From Nocardioides marmorisolisilvae (GTDB lineage: Bacteria > Actinomycetota > Actinomycetes > Propionibacteriales > Nocardioidaceae), in assembly GCF_031656915.1 (NCBI RefSeq), contig NZ_CP134227.1:2852001-2916000 (forward strand): DNA of 64,000 nucleotides, written 5' to 3'. This document shows positions 19,194 to 29,419 of the stretch, piece by piece (the first letter of the stretch is position 1; each line of letters opens with the position of its first letter). The position numbers and the translations under genes are program-made. A model generated the notes under the pieces. The model worked only from the letters and a program-made list of their open reading frames with translations, was not told the origin of the DNA and did not search any database.

Positions 19194-19362
19194 CAGGTTG
19201 CCGGACGTGTCGCCCCGTGTCCTGGATATCAACAAGCTCGCGGCCGTGAGCGACGAGCAGAACGGTGGTCCGGTCCAACGCACCGCGTGAGTTAGCCTTC
19301 ATCTGCGGCCGAACCGCGCGTTCTGCGCCGCCCTGTCGGAGGTTCCGCGTAAGCTTGCCAGC

Positions 19363-20688
19363 ATGTTCGATTTCGTCGACTACTTCGCTGGCGTCGGCGG
19401 GTTTCATGCTGCGCTCAGTGGCCTCGGCGGTCGGGCCGTTCAGGCATGCGAAATCGATCCGAAGCCTGCAGCGATCTACGAACACAACTGGAACCTGAAG
19501 CCCGAGAAGGACGTGCGTGAGCTCGCCCGGCATCCAGAGTTGATCCCCGCGCATTCTGTGCTGGCCGGCGGCTTTCCCTGTCAACCGTTCAGCAAGTCTG
19601 GTCGTCAACTCGGCATCGCCGAAGATCGCGGAACCCTCTTCGAGGACGTGCTGAAGATCCTTGAGGCGAAGCAGCCCCCGGTTGTGATGCTCGAGAACGT
19701 CCGCAACCTCGCCGGTCCACGCCAACAGGCCGCATGGCTGCGGATCCTCCGTGGCCTGCGCGAGGCTGGCTACCGGGTGGGCGATCGCCCCACCGTGTTC
19801 TCGCCGCACCTACTGTCTCGGGCGTTAGGCGGAGCTCCCCAGGTTCGGGATCGCGTCTACATCTTGGGAGTCTGGGTCGGTAGGGACCGAGCGATGACAG
19901 AAATCGACCTCGACCCTGTCGTCCCCCATACGGCTGAGGAGGGATGGGACGTTTCCGATTGGAGCATCGAGGCGGACGTGCTGCTTCCTGAGCCACCGGC
20001 CAGTGAGATCCAGCGGTACAAGCTGAGCGGTGACGAGATCGCCTGGATCGACACCTGGAATGAACTGCTCGCGATGCTCGGAGACGCCAAGTTGCCTGGA
20101 TTTCCGCTTTGGGAGTTCGCCTGGCATCAGCGGCGCCCAAACGGCTACCGGACGATGCCGGCCTGGAAGCAGAAGCTCATCGAGCAGAACCGAGACTTTT
20201 ACCTGACACACCGCAGTGCAATCGATGCATGGCGATCGCGGGATCGAGACGTTCCCCTCTCCAAGTTTCCAGCCTCGCGCAGGAAGTTCGAATGGCAGGC
20301 CGGCTCGGGTGAGCGGGATCTATGGAAGCACCTGATGCAACTCAGGCCGTCGGGCATTCGCGTCAAGCAGGCGACCTACGCACCGGCACTGGTGGCCATG
20401 AGCCAGACACCCATCTTTGGTCCGCGTCGTCGCCGACTGACTCCGCCCGAGACCGCCCGACTGCAGGGATTCGATCCGACGACGTTCTCGTTCGCCGATC
20501 AGCCGGACAGCGCGAGCTACAAGCAGATGGGCAACGCCGTCAACGTGGGCGTCGTACGACACGTCTTCAAGGCGTTCGTCGAGAAGAACGCCGATGACAT
20601 CGCGGCGTGCGGACCGGCCGGCACGTCCATCCTGGAGTCGCTGGGGATCGATGTTCCGCTGGTCTCGACCAGCGTCGCAGCCTCGTAG
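19363..20688 (+). CDS. dcm: DNA (cytosine-5-)-methyltransferase
   Basis: A 441-residue C5 methyltransferase. Motif I DYFAGVGGFHAAL (6-18) binds S-adenosylmethionine; motif IV GGFPCQPFS holds the catalytic Cys73; motif VI is MLENVRNL; motif VIII QVRDRVY; motif X YKQMGNAVNVGVV near residue 388. The variable region between about 180 and 330 would set the target sequence, which cannot be read from sequence alone. It sits between vsr and nuclease-like genes, so it likely protects host DNA in a restriction system. ATG 19363 is the natural start; the gene runs alone on the plus strand between minus-strand neighbours. Confidence 0.95.
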   Translation: MFDFVDYFAGVGGFHAALSGLGGRAVQACEIDPKPAAIYEHNWNLKPEKDVRELARHPELIPAHSVLAGGFPCQPFSKSGRQLGIAEDRGTLFEDVLKILEAKQPPVVMLENVRNLAGPRQQAAWLRILRGLREAGYRVGDRPTVFSPHLLSRALGGAPQVRDRVYILGVWVGRDRAMTEIDLDPVVPHTAEEGWDVSDWSIEADVLLPEPPASEIQRYKLSGDEIAWIDTWNELLAMLGDAKLPGFPLWEFAWHQRRPNGYRTMPAWKQKLIEQNRDFYLTHRSAIDAWRSRDRDVPLSKFPASRRKFEWQAGSGERDLWKHLMQLRPSGIRVKQATYAPALVAMSQTPIFGPRRRRLTPPETARLQGFDPTTFSFADQPDSASYKQMGNAVNVGVVRHVFKAFVEKNADDIAACGPAGTSILESLGIDVPLVSTSVAAS

Positions 20689-20713
20689 CCCAGTTCAAGG
20701 CGCAGATCAGAGA

Positions 20714-21715
20714 TCAGAGTCCCAACGCGGCGAAGAAGTCATCCGGGCCCTGTGATGGTGAGGATGAGAAGTCAGATCGAAATGTCATCCCGGAGACACC
20801 GGGAGGCAGCGGGTACCCGAGCTCTGGTCGTGGAACGTCCTCCCGCCTGAAAAACTCGAGGCTCTGGTCGCTCACGTCAGCGACGAATCGCTCCGCCATG
20901 AACTCTCCGAAGGACGCTCCGCACTCCGCCGCCAAGATCGCCCAGAACGCTTCTCGATCCTCGCTGGCACCTAGGCCGTCCGCGACCCTTCGGGCGAAGT
21001 CACCAATCGTCATCCCACTCTCGCGCAACTCGACCCGAACGGACGCGAAGTAGCGGTTCCCCGGGCCGAACGCCTGGTCTGCAGAGATCGTGTGCGATCG
21101 CGTGGCCGACTGGGTCGCCTTCACCTCGACCTCGACGGGCGGCCGTGTCAGCACGAAGTCGATGGTGCTGGTTGGCACGCTGTGCCACCCGCGAACCCAA
21201 TCCTCGGGTCGTCTCGCGGCCGCGATCAACGTCAACTCGCCGATCAAGCCCACCACGTCGGTTCGTGGCGGAGCCTGAAGCCTCCAGAACAGGCCAAGCC
21301 ACCGCGCGAGTTCGTCAGCAACGTCGGTCTCGGCCGGGTCGCTCGGAAGTGCGAGAAGCAGTTCGTGGACGAACGAGGCGAACAAGGTCTGTACTTCGGG
21401 GTCAACGCTCCTGCAGCGCATCACGGAGACCCGCATAGTCCGCTGTGTGATCCCATCGTCAAGGCGATACTGGACACCGAACTCGGCACTCAGCGCAGCC
21501 ATTCGCACCGGAATGGGGCTCGACGGCCCTGTGCGAGCCACGATCGCAGCGACGTACTCCCCACTGGCCGCGCCGCCCGCGTACGCCAAGGTGCCGCCGG
21601 CCTCCGTTGCGATGGCGCTGACAGCGAGAGTCTGATCAGGAAGGCCCTCCGCAGAGGCCCTCTCAGAACCAGACGCCATCGCGCCACGCAATTCGGCGCG
21701 CCGGTCTACTGACAC
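20714..21715 (-). CDS. PD-(D/E)xK motif protein (DUF4420), putative restriction endonuclease
   Basis: A 333-residue protein of the DUF4420 family. The nuclease core is visible as VVGLIGELTLI, then TIDFVL and PPVEVEVKAT (the D...ExK signature), followed by HTISADQ. It is known as the nuclease component accompanying Z1 and MutL-like ATPases. GTG 21715 starts within the TAG stop of the Z1 gene (TAGTG), implying coupling; a start at 21739 would overlap by 25 bases. Its C-terminus faces dcm, with only 25 bases between the two stop codons. Confidence 0.85.
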   Translation of the reverse strand: MSVDRRAELRGAMASGSERASAEGLPDQTLAVSAIATEAGGTLAYAGGAASGEYVAAIVARTGPSSPIPVRMAALSAEFGVQYRLDDGITQRTMRVSVMRCRSVDPEVQTLFASFVHELLLALPSDPAETDVADELARWLGLFWRLQAPPRTDVVGLIGELTLIAAARRPEDWVRGWHSVPTSTIDFVLTRPPVEVEVKATQSATRSHTISADQAFGPGNRYFASVRVELRESGMTIGDFARRVADGLGASEDREAFWAILAAECGASFGEFMAERFVADVSDQSLEFFRREDVPRPELGYPLPPGVSGMTFRSDFSSSPSQGPDDFFAALGL

Positions 21716-23850
21716 TAGAAGCCGACCTCGATGATCCACCCACTAGCCGCCGAGCTCGGAACGTGCCATGCAGTCACGAGATAGCGCCCGAGCGGCTCGC
21801 GATCGCGCGACTCAACCGCCACTTGATGTAGTTGAACTGCGATGCCATCGTGATCCGCGCCGATGCTGCGATCTCCCGGATAATCGCCAGAGCGTCCCTG
21901 GAAGATCTGGATCCCTCCTCCAACTGTCTCCTGCCGGCGTCCAGGCTCGCCGGGCCTCATCCAGTAGACGGCTATCGAGTGATCGCTTCCGGGCTCGTCG
22001 GAGAGACGCGCGAGCGCGAGCGACAGTGCCTGCGCTTGCTCGTCGCCCAACCGCGACCGCGGCGTCACGGCCTCGAGCAGTTCCAGTGTGACGTGCGGTG
22101 AGGTGTACCCGCGCCGATGACCGTAGGGGTCGAGACTCCAGTTGACGCCTTGGAGGATCCGCTCGGCCGTCCGGACGTTGTCTTCCAGCGCCGCGGCATC
22201 CACTCTTACCGGCTGTCGATCAGTGATCCATTTGTCTGCCATCGCAACTCGGGCTAACGGCATCCCGATTACCGACGCCCTGGTCGGCCGCATGCTGGGG
22301 TCGAGCAGGAACTTCCGACGCCACTCCTTCAGTGTCTCCGAGCCGTCCTGAATCGCTCTCAGTGACTCGAGCATGTCTCGCTCATGGTGTACGTAGTTCA
22401 CAAAGGCGTCTCGCACGTCCGCGTCGAGGAAGACACGACAGAGTCCCAAGTACGCGGCCTTGTATCCGAAGAACCGGGCTCGCTGTTGGATGGTGTCTGC
22501 GACGGACATGCCAGCGCCGCGCGGCATGTACGTCACCGTGAGCCCCTCGACCGTAAAGCCGCGGTCGATCGCCTGGCCTCCAACCAGCACGTAGAACTTG
22601 GTCCTTATCCATTGGATGACAGGCGTCTGACCCAGTCGAGTGTTGACCTCAGTGACATCGAGGTTGTTGAGCACGAAACCGAACGCCTCCCAACAACTCT
22701 TGAAATCCGCAAGTTCGGGATACGTCTTCTTGAGATCTTCCCAGGCAGTGCGGAAGTCGCCGCGAAGTTTGACGGGGTCAGCGTCACCGGCATGCTCGAG
22801 ACGGTCCTGCCATGTGGTCTTCATGTCCCGGACCCACGTGGCAAAGGTGCCTTGGTCGGCGGTCCCTCGCGACGGATGAACGAGCATCGACCTCGTCTCC
22901 GGTCGTCCACCGGCAACAACGTGCGCGGCGCCCACGAGGAAGAGCAGGAATGCCTGCCGCAGGCCGGCCGGGGGTGGACCGTTCGGATTACTGGCCGCCT
23001 GAACGTCAGCGGCATCGATCACGTGTACGTGCCGGGACGGCTCGCTGCCACCGAAGTAAACCTCGCCGCCGGTGTAGCCCTCGCCCGGCTCGAGCACGCG
23101 CACGAAGTCAGGCGATAGCGCGTCGTCGATTGCGATGAGCAATGGCGCCTGAGGAGTCGCCGTGTACTGGAGGTAGAAGTGGTTTGGCACCGCCTGCCTC
23201 AGCGCCTGCAAGTTGGAGTACGTGGAGGACTCTCGGCCACGCCGAACCAATGTATTGAGGCTGGCTTGGTCAGCCTCGTCGTCAACGATCAAGACCCGGA
23301 CAGCCGACAAATCCACTCGTGTGAGCGCTCCAGCCAGATCGGCGATCCGGGTGTAGTTCTTCAGCACGACAACAACAGCGGTCTCCTTGTAGGCGGCCGG
23401 CGTTGCAGGATTCATCCAGTTCGCTTTGACCCGCAGGAGCTCTTGCTCAACGTGGTCCGACGGCTGGAGGTTGTCCGCAGGGTCGAGGAAGGTCCACCCG
23501 GCCGGCGACGCTTCGTTGAGGTCCTTCTTGAGCCGCCGCTGGCCCTGCGCCAGAAGCGGGTTCGAGATGCCACTGATGACGATCACGACCGCGAAGTCAT
23601 TGTCGCGGGCGAGAGAGATGACGCCCTCGTACGACAACGTCTTTCCGGATTGGACCCGGCCCACGACCAAACCGGTGGACCTCGGCCCTGCTACCAGCGC
23701 ACCGCGCAGGACTTCGACGGCACTTGCCCGAACTGCCGGCCGCGCCTCAGGCCGAACGACCTCGCTAAGGAAGCCGGCGAAAGTATCCCCTGAGACAACG
23801 GTCGGCATCTCGTCGGCCGCACTTGCCGGCGACATCGTCGGTCCGGTCAT
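21715..23850 (-). CDS. Z1-domain ATPase/endonuclease-associated protein
   Basis: A 711-residue protein with a Z1 domain and a helicase-like P-loop core. Walker A is VVGRVQSGKTLSYEG (about residues 62-76), the Asp-Glu box is VRVLIVDDEADQAS, and the YTATPQA motif is typical of this superfamily 2-like group. The central Z1 region includes LVGGQAIDRGFTVEGL and RARFFGYK. Z1 proteins are found with Dcm methylases and MutL/MORC-type ATPases in predicted restriction systems. It probably couples ATP hydrolysis to DNA translocation or remodelling. Its ATG overlaps the stop of the GHKL gene (ATGA). Confidence 0.92.
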   Translation of the reverse strand: MTGPTMSPASAADEMPTVVSGDTFAGFLSEVVRPEARPAVRASAVEVLRGALVAGPRSTGLVVGRVQSGKTLSYEGVISLARDNDFAVVIVISGISNPLLAQGQRRLKKDLNEASPAGWTFLDPADNLQPSDHVEQELLRVKANWMNPATPAAYKETAVVVVLKNYTRIADLAGALTRVDLSAVRVLIVDDEADQASLNTLVRRGRESSTYSNLQALRQAVPNHFYLQYTATPQAPLLIAIDDALSPDFVRVLEPGEGYTGGEVYFGGSEPSRHVHVIDAADVQAASNPNGPPPAGLRQAFLLFLVGAAHVVAGGRPETRSMLVHPSRGTADQGTFATWVRDMKTTWQDRLEHAGDADPVKLRGDFRTAWEDLKKTYPELADFKSCWEAFGFVLNNLDVTEVNTRLGQTPVIQWIRTKFYVLVGGQAIDRGFTVEGLTVTYMPRGAGMSVADTIQQRARFFGYKAAYLGLCRVFLDADVRDAFVNYVHHERDMLESLRAIQDGSETLKEWRRKFLLDPSMRPTRASVIGMPLARVAMADKWITDRQPVRVDAAALEDNVRTAERILQGVNWSLDPYGHRRGYTSPHVTLELLEAVTPRSRLGDEQAQALSLALARLSDEPGSDHSIAVYWMRPGEPGRRQETVGGGIQIFQGRSGDYPGDRSIGADHDGIAVQLHQVAVESRDREPLGRYLVTAWHVPSSAASGWIIEVGF

Positions 23851-25523
23851 GCGTCGCTCCTCAGCCGCTTCGCAAGTGCGCCGCTCAGCAGCGTCTCGAC
23901 CTGACGCATGAAGGTTCCGGCGATCTCACCCTCGCCTGATGAATTGAGGACGCTCTCCGAGACGACCATGGCGACGGCAATCCGGAACACGGCCTCGATC
24001 GCGTCCGTGCTGCCGAGTGCGAACTGCTTCAGAAACGGGTGGGCGGTGTTTAGGACGACGTGTGCTGTTACATCTCCACTCCTTGGCTCAGCCTCGACGT
24101 GCCGCACGAGCCAGCGGGTTTCCCCTGGGCGCGACGAGGCGGTCATCCGAAGTGTCCATGTGCGGCCCTGGTGGCCGAAGGAGAACTCTCGCTCCACGTC
24201 ACCGACGGCGTCTTCCGATGTGCCGGCATCCGCAGGAACGGGCGAGTCGGTCGGAGCATCGATGCCCTCGGCCAACGCGTTTGGCAGCTCGCGCTCGACG
24301 ACGTCCGCGGTGTTCTCTGTTGCCTCGCGGATTCGCTTCTGCTCCTGCTTGGACGCTTGCCGCGCGCGGTAGTGCTCGGCCTGCTTCAACAATGGCAAGG
24401 GCTCAGCATCGAGGACCGCTCGCAACTTCTCCTCGAACTCCTCCTCGTGTCCATGCCACTGGAATCCATCCTTGGTATGGCTGACCGGTAGTCCAGCGAT
24501 CTCCAGTTCCCCGAAGAGACGCTGTGACCGGTAGGAGTTTCCGCCTCCATAGATGCGAGTGGGTCGATAGGGCGACTCGCCGCTTCCGACGATGACACGG
24601 CCCCGGCGAAAGAGAGAGAGTCCGTTGCCACTGGTGCGGCCCTCCGCTCGGATCGCACACCATCCTGCGACCTCGATGTCATCGCCGAAGACGAAGTCGA
24701 CCTCCTTGCGCCACTCCTTCGGCTCCTTGGAGAGGTCATGGTTGGCCTCGGAGCGAACATCGACGGCGCGGAGAACCTGTGGCTCCTCGTACTCCATTTT
24801 CTGTCCGGCGACGGTCAGGTTCAGGCGGTCGTCTCGGAGGAAGCCGCGATAGATCTCTCGTAGGTGGTCCCGCACCTTGCCCATAGTGCGCCCGGGAAGG
24901 AACTGATTGAGGTCCCAGAGCTCGATCCTGGTGTAATGAGCGTCCCGCGACACAGGCCGGGTCGTGACCACCAAGTCCTCTACCTCGTCACGCAGGACCG
25001 ACTCCATGTTGAACTCGATCGAGTACTCCGCCGGATCGCCAATGCTGGTCGTCACGACGCGCCAGTTCTGCGCGAACCAGATCGAGGCACTCTTCATACC
25101 CATGCCGAACTCGGACAGCCCACTTCGGTCGGGTGGTACCTCGGCGGCCTTGAAGGCGCGGGGGAAGTCCTGATGGGCGATCCCGCCGGCATTGTCCGCT
25201 ATGACGATGCGCCCGCCGTTCTCACGCTGGTAGTCGATGTCGACACGAAGCCTGTACTGCGGCTCCACGCCGACAATCTGCGCGTACGACTTCGAGGCGC
25301 TCTGGATCGCATTGTCGACGTACTCGGCCAGCGCGAACCATGGTTCATAGTTGAGGTGCCCCAACACTCCCAGGATCGACACGCCAGGAACGATGCTGAC
25401 GCGTTCGGCCGTTGCGCCAGCGGACGTTCGATTCGCGTCCTCGTTCGGACGCACTCCCTCGGCTACTCCTCGCTCCACTCCGTCGACCCTAGTAAAGACC
25501 CCCGACGCATGTGGCCGATTCAT
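23847..25523 (-). CDS. GHKL ATPase of the MutL/MORC type
   Basis: About 558 residues. The N-terminal GHKL fold has motif I ALAEYVDNAIQSA, motif II VIADNAGGI and motif III GLSEFGMGMKSAS, the pattern of MutL, Hsp90 and MORC ATPases. A second domain follows (DDIEVAGWCAIRAEGR; LFRRGRVIVG), then a coiled segment rich in Gln/Glu/Arg (ARQASKQEQKRIREATE) and a C-terminal domain. Such prokaryotic MORC-like ATPases form restriction systems with Z1, DUF4420, Vsr and Dcm. ATG 25523 is preferred; a longer frame would translate the tRNA-Ala gene and is false. It is the last island gene before the tRNA. Confidence 0.88.
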   Translation of the reverse strand: MNRPHASGVFTRVDGVERGVAEGVRPNEDANRTSAGATAERVSIVPGVSILGVLGHLNYEPWFALAEYVDNAIQSASKSYAQIVGVEPQYRLRVDIDYQRENGGRIVIADNAGGIAHQDFPRAFKAAEVPPDRSGLSEFGMGMKSASIWFAQNWRVVTTSIGDPAEYSIEFNMESVLRDEVEDLVVTTRPVSRDAHYTRIELWDLNQFLPGRTMGKVRDHLREIYRGFLRDDRLNLTVAGQKMEYEEPQVLRAVDVRSEANHDLSKEPKEWRKEVDFVFGDDIEVAGWCAIRAEGRTSGNGLSLFRRGRVIVGSGESPYRPTRIYGGGNSYRSQRLFGELEIAGLPVSHTKDGFQWHGHEEEFEEKLRAVLDAEPLPLLKQAEHYRARQASKQEQKRIREATENTADVVERELPNALAEGIDAPTDSPVPADAGTSEDAVGDVEREFSFGHQGRTWTLRMTASSRPGETRWLVRHVEAEPRSGDVTAHVVLNTAHPFLKQFALGSTDAIEAVFRIAVAMVVSESVLNSSGEGEIAGTFMRQVETLLSGALAKRLRSDA

Positions 25524-25612
25524 GTGCTCGCAGCACCTACGTGGAGCAGGCAACCCCCACCAGTCCCCCACGGAAGACCCAGACCTAGCAAGGGGATAGT
25601 TCGAAAATAGAG

Positions 25613-25640
25613 AGAAACCGCAGGCTGACCTGCGGTTTCT
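25613..25640 (-). terminator. Terminator after tRNA-Ala
   Basis: A perfect 12-base stem AGAAACCGCAGG with a 4-base loop at 25613-25640, followed on the minus strand by TCTCTATTTTC. It lies two bases beyond the 3' end of tRNA-Ala. Confidence 0.85.
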
Positions 25641-25642
25641 CG

Positions 25643-25718
25643 TGGTGGAGCCAAGGGGACTCGAACCCCTAACCCCCTGCTTGCAAAGCAGGTGCGCTAC
25701 CAATTGCGCCATGGCCCC
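25643..25718 (-). tRNA. tRNA-Ala (anticodon TGC)
   Basis: A 76-base cloverleaf with acceptor GGGGCCA pairing with TGGCTCC, anticodon loop CTTTGCAAG giving TGC, T arm GGTTCGAGTCC, and an encoded CCA end. Its 3' end points toward the accessory island, the usual orientation when an element integrates at a tRNA 3' end. The gene is intact. Confidence 0.95.
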
Positions 25719-25731
25719 TGAGGGCGGTGCG

Positions 25732-25857
25732 TCAGGCCTTGTCGACGGTGTCGGTGGCCTGCTGCCAGAGCGCCTGCTCCTTGCGGCCGTCGTCGATCTT
25801 CTTCTTCGCGAACGCAGCGCCGGCGGCCGCCAGCACCACGAGGAGCAGCTTCTTCAT
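25732..25857 (-). CDS. DLW-39 family small protein
   Basis: A 41-residue protein starting [17 protein letters not shown], one short hydrophobic segment, and ending with [13 protein letters not shown], matching the actinobacterial DLW-39 family (about 39 residues). The ribosome site GGGAGGT precedes the ATG. It lies between two tRNA genes, its usual place downstream of gyrA in this group. Function unknown; probably a small membrane-associated peptide. Confidence 0.85.
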   Translation of the reverse strand: MKKLLLVVLAAAGAAFAKKKIDDGRKEQALWQQATDTVDKA

Positions 25858-25892
25858 GAACGACCTCCCGGTTGCCCCGGCCATCGGGGATG

Positions 25893-25966
25893 TGGGCCTA
25901 AGAGGACTTGAACCTCTGACCTCTTCCTTATCAGGGAAGCGCTCTAACCGTCTGAGCTATAGGCCC
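25893..25966 (-). tRNA. tRNA-Ile (anticodon GAT)
   Basis: A 74-base tRNA: acceptor GGGCCTA with TAGGCCC, anticodon stem-loop CTTCCCTGATAAGGAAG giving GAT, T arm GGTTCAAGTCC. No CCA is encoded. It lies downstream of the gyrase operon, as in many actinobacteria. Confidence 0.95.
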
Positions 25967-26027
25967 GTGGATGCGCAGGGAAGGCTACCCCATGGCCGAG
26001 CGCCGCAACAAAACGGAGGGCATCACG

Positions 26028-26732
26028 TCAGCGGTCCTCGGCGAGGGTCATCTCCACGCCACCGATCAGCGTGGCGGCGAGGTTGTAGATGAAGGCCCCC
26101 AACGTCGACAGCGCGGTGATCAGGATGACGTCGATGACCGCCGCGATCATCGTGAAGCCCACCGCCCGCGACGTGCCGATGTAGTGGGTGATGTCGAACG
26201 GCGTCCCCGACCCGGAGCCCACCGTCTGGTCGACCATCGAGTTGATCGAGTCCCAGACACCGGCGGCGCCGAGCACGCCCCAGATGATCGCGACGGCGAC
26301 CACACAGGTGATGCCGATGGCGATCGAGAGCAGGAACGCCGTCTTCATCACCGACCACGGATCGATGTGCACCAGGCGCAGCCGCGCCTTGCGAGTACGA
26401 CGCTCGGCGCCCGCCGTCGAGCCCGCCGGAGAGGGGCTCGGTCCGGCCGCCCTCACCGGGCTGCTGGGCTGCTGCGGAGCGGCCGAGCCGTCGGCCGCGA
26501 CGGCACTGCCGGACTCTCGCTCGGAGGAGGTCACGCCGGGCCGCCACGACGTACGGCGATCACTGCGTTCCGCCTCGGCCCCGGTCGACGGGCCGGAGAC
26601 AGGGCCTGTCGACCCCGCAATGGTGGGCGCAGCCTGTGAACCGTCACCCGCGTCGCGTTCCGCCGTCACCGCCGGCGTCGTACGCGGGTTCATCCGGTAC
26701 TTCTGGTTGCGCTTCTGACGGCCCTTCGCCAT
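26028..26732 (-). CDS. DUF3566 membrane protein
   Basis: A 234-residue protein. The first 115 residues are a disordered Ser/Pro/Ala-rich cytoplasmic region; the last 120 form the DUF3566 domain with two membrane segments (FLLSIAIGITCVVAVAIIWG and the stretch around VIDVILITALSTLGAFI) and the family ending NLAATLIGGVEMTLAE. The gene follows gyrA in actinobacteria and its role is unknown, perhaps linked to the cell envelope. Its ATG overlaps the gyrA stop by one base. Confidence 0.92.
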   Translation of the reverse strand: MAKGRQKRNQKYRMNPRTTPAVTAERDAGDGSQAAPTIAGSTGPVSGPSTGAEAERSDRRTSWRPGVTSSERESGSAVAADGSAAPQQPSSPVRAAGPSPSPAGSTAGAERRTRKARLRLVHIDPWSVMKTAFLLSIAIGITCVVAVAIIWGVLGAAGVWDSINSMVDQTVGSGSGTPFDITHYIGTSRAVGFTMIAAVIDVILITALSTLGAFIYNLAATLIGGVEMTLAEDR

Positions 26733-29362
26733 CAGTCCTCCTGCGGGTCGGCGGTCGCGTCAGGCTCGATTGTCGCATCCTCCTCGGCATCGGCCCGCTC
26801 GACGGACCTGGCGACCACCGCGACCGAGTCACCGGCCTTCGGGGTCACGAACTTCACACCCATCGTGGACCGCCCGGTCGGACGGAACTCGCCATTGATC
26901 GGGCTGCGCACCACCTGACCCGTAGCCGTCACCGAGAGGATTTCGTCGCCCTCCTCCACGATGAACGCACCGACGAGGACGCCGCGCTGCTGGTTGGCCA
27001 GCGACATCGCCTTGATGCCGATGCCACCGCGGTTCTGCTCGCGGTACTCGGTGATCCGGGTGCGCTTGGCGAAGCCGCCGTCGGTCATCGTGAAGACGTA
27101 CTGCGGGTGGACGCCGAAGTAGGGGCTGGTCGGCTCCTCGGAGGTGGCCGCGACCTGCTCGTCAGTGGGCGCTCCGGCAGCCTGGTCGGCCTCGGCCTCG
27201 GCGGCGACCTGCGCCTTGCGGATCACCGACATCGACAGCAGCGCGTCGCCGTCACGGAACTTCATCCCGGTGACCCCGGAGGTGGCCCGCCCCATCGGCC
27301 GTAGCTGGTTGTCGTTCGCCTCGAACCGGATCGCCTGACCCTTCCGGGACACCAGCAGGATGTGGTCGTCGGGACCGACCAGCTCGGCGCCGATCAGCTC
27401 GTCGTCGTCCTCCCGGAAGTTGATCGCGATGACTCCGGCCTGGCGCGGGCTGTTGTAGTCGCCCAGCCGGGTCTTCTTGACCAGCCCGGACCGGGTCGCG
27501 AGCACGAGGTACGGCGCCTGCTCGTAGTCGCGGATCGCCAGAACCTGGGCGATCTGCTCGTCGGGCTGGAAGCTGAGCAGCCCCGCCACATGCCCACCCT
27601 TGGCGTCGCGGGACGCCTCGGGAAGGTTGTAGGCCTTGGTCCGGTAGACGCGCCCCGCGGTCGTGAAGAACAGCAGCCAGTGGTGGTTGGAGGTGGCCAT
27701 GAAGTGCTCGACCACGTCGTCGCCCTTCAGCGCCGCTCCACGCACGCCCTTGCCGCCACGCTTCTGGGTGCGGTAGTTCGACGCCAGGGTCCGCTTGGCG
27801 TAGCCGCCGCGGGTGATCGTGACCACCAGCTCCTCGTCGGGGATGAGGTCCTCCATCGAGAGGTCCCCGTCGGCGGCGATGAACTGGCTGCGCCGTTCGA
27901 CGCCGAACTTGTTGACGATCTCGGCGAGCTCCTCGCTGACGATCGTCCGCTGGCGCTGCTCGCTGGCGAGGATCTCCTGCAGCTCGGCGATGATCAGCTC
28001 GAGCTCGGCCAGCCGGTCCATGATCTTCTGGCGCTCCAGCGCGGCCAGCCGGCGCAGCTGCATGTCGAGGATCGCGTTGGCCTGGAGCTCGTCGATCTCG
28101 AGCAGTTGGATCAGGCCCTGGCGCGCGTCGTCGACCTCGGGCGACCGCCGGATCAGCGCGATCACGTCGTCGAGCATGTCGAGGGCCTTGACCAGGCCGC
28201 GGAAGATGTGCGCCTCCTCCTCGCGCCGGCGCAGCCGGTGGCGGGTACGACGCTGGATGACGTCGATCTGGTGGGCAACCCAATGGCTGACGAACTGATC
28301 GAGGGTGAGGGTGCGGGGCACCCCGTCGACCAGCGCGAGCATGTTCGCGGAGAAGTTGGTCTGCAGCTCGGTGTGCTTGAAGAGGTTGTTCAGCACCACC
28401 CGGGCGACGGCGTCGCGCTTGAGTACGACGATGAGCTGCTGGCCGGTCCGCGAGGAGGTGTTGTCCTTGACGTCGGCGATCCCCTGGACCCGGCCGGAGT
28501 CGGCGAGCTCGGCGATCTTCAGTGCCAGGTTGTCCGGGTTGACCATGTAGGGCAGCTCGGAGATGACCAGCTGGGTGCGGCCCTTGGCGTCCTCGTCGAC
28601 GGTGACGACCGCGCGCTGGGTGATCGATCCGCGACCGGTGCGGTAGGCCTGCTCGATGCCGGCTCGGCCGACGATGAGCGCGCCCATCGGGAAGTCCGGG
28701 CCCTTGATCCGCTCCAGCAGCGCTTCAAGGAGCTCCTCGCGGGTCGCCTCGGGGTGCTCCAGCGCCCACTGCACGCCGTCGGCCACCTCACGCAGGTTGT
28801 GGGGCGGGATGTTGGTGGCCATCCCGACCGCGATGCCGGCAGAGCCGTTGACCAGCAGGTTGGGGAACCGGCTCGGCAGGATCACCGGCTCCTGGCCCTT
28901 GCCGTCGTAGTTGGGCGCGAAGTCGACGGTGTCCTCGTCGATGTCGCGCACCATCTCCATGGCCAGCGGCGCCATCCGGCACTCGGTGTACCGCATCGCC
29001 GCGGCGGGGTCGTTGCCGGGCGAGCCGAAGTTGCCCTGTCCCTGGACCAGCGGCGCGCTCATCACCCAGGGCTGCGCGAGCCGGACCAGGGTGTCGTAGA
29101 TCGCCGAGTCGCCGTGCGGGTGGTACTGACCCATCACGTCGCCGACGACGCGGGAGCACTTGTTGAAGCCGCGGTCGGGTCGGTAGCCGCCGTCGTACAT
29201 CGCGTAGAGGACACGCCGGTGCACCGGCTTGAGCCCGTCGCGCACCTCCGGGAGCGCCCGGCCCACGATGACCGCCATCGCGTAGTCGATGTAGGACTGC
29301 TGCATCTCGTCCTGGAGCTCGACCTCGCGCACGCGAGGGTTCTCGGGAGGGAGTTCAGTCAT
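26732..29362 (-). CDS. gyrA: DNA gyrase subunit A
   Basis: An 876-residue GyrA. The DNA-cleaving tyrosine is Tyr125 ([10 protein letters not shown]). The quinolone-pocket segment [10 protein letters not shown] spans 81-90, with Ser86, Ala87 and Asp90 as in fluoroquinolone-sensitive E. coli. The C-terminal beta-pinwheel includes the GyrA box QKRGGKG, followed by a short acidic tail. It forms the A2B2 gyrase with GyrB, encoded just upstream, and introduces negative supercoils. The gyrB-to-gyrA spacing is 57 bases, so one transcript is likely. Confidence 0.98.
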   Translation of the reverse strand: MTELPPENPRVREVELQDEMQQSYIDYAMAVIVGRALPEVRDGLKPVHRRVLYAMYDGGYRPDRGFNKCSRVVGDVMGQYHPHGDSAIYDTLVRLAQPWVMSAPLVQGQGNFGSPGNDPAAAMRYTECRMAPLAMEMVRDIDEDTVDFAPNYDGKGQEPVILPSRFPNLLVNGSAGIAVGMATNIPPHNLREVADGVQWALEHPEATREELLEALLERIKGPDFPMGALIVGRAGIEQAYRTGRGSITQRAVVTVDEDAKGRTQLVISELPYMVNPDNLALKIAELADSGRVQGIADVKDNTSSRTGQQLIVVLKRDAVARVVLNNLFKHTELQTNFSANMLALVDGVPRTLTLDQFVSHWVAHQIDVIQRRTRHRLRRREEEAHIFRGLVKALDMLDDVIALIRRSPEVDDARQGLIQLLEIDELQANAILDMQLRRLAALERQKIMDRLAELELIIAELQEILASEQRQRTIVSEELAEIVNKFGVERRSQFIAADGDLSMEDLIPDEELVVTITRGGYAKRTLASNYRTQKRGGKGVRGAALKGDDVVEHFMATSNHHWLLFFTTAGRVYRTKAYNLPEASRDAKGGHVAGLLSFQPDEQIAQVLAIRDYEQAPYLVLATRSGLVKKTRLGDYNSPRQAGVIAINFREDDDELIGAELVGPDDHILLVSRKGQAIRFEANDNQLRPMGRATSGVTGMKFRDGDALLSMSVIRKAQVAAEAEADQAAGAPTDEQVAATSEEPTSPYFGVHPQYVFTMTDGGFAKRTRITEYREQNRGGIGIKAMSLANQQRGVLVGAFIVEEGDEILSVTATGQVVRSPINGEFRPTGRSTMGVKFVTPKAGDSVAVVARSVERADAEEDATIEPDATADPQED

Positions 29363-29419
29363 GACTGGTCACTTTCACGTCGGCACAGGAAGTGCGAGGG
29401 GCGGGCATCGCTCCTCATG

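Noticed and set aside
25524-25712. N-terminal extension of the GHKL ATPase
   Set aside because: It would translate the tRNA-Ala gene and its terminator.
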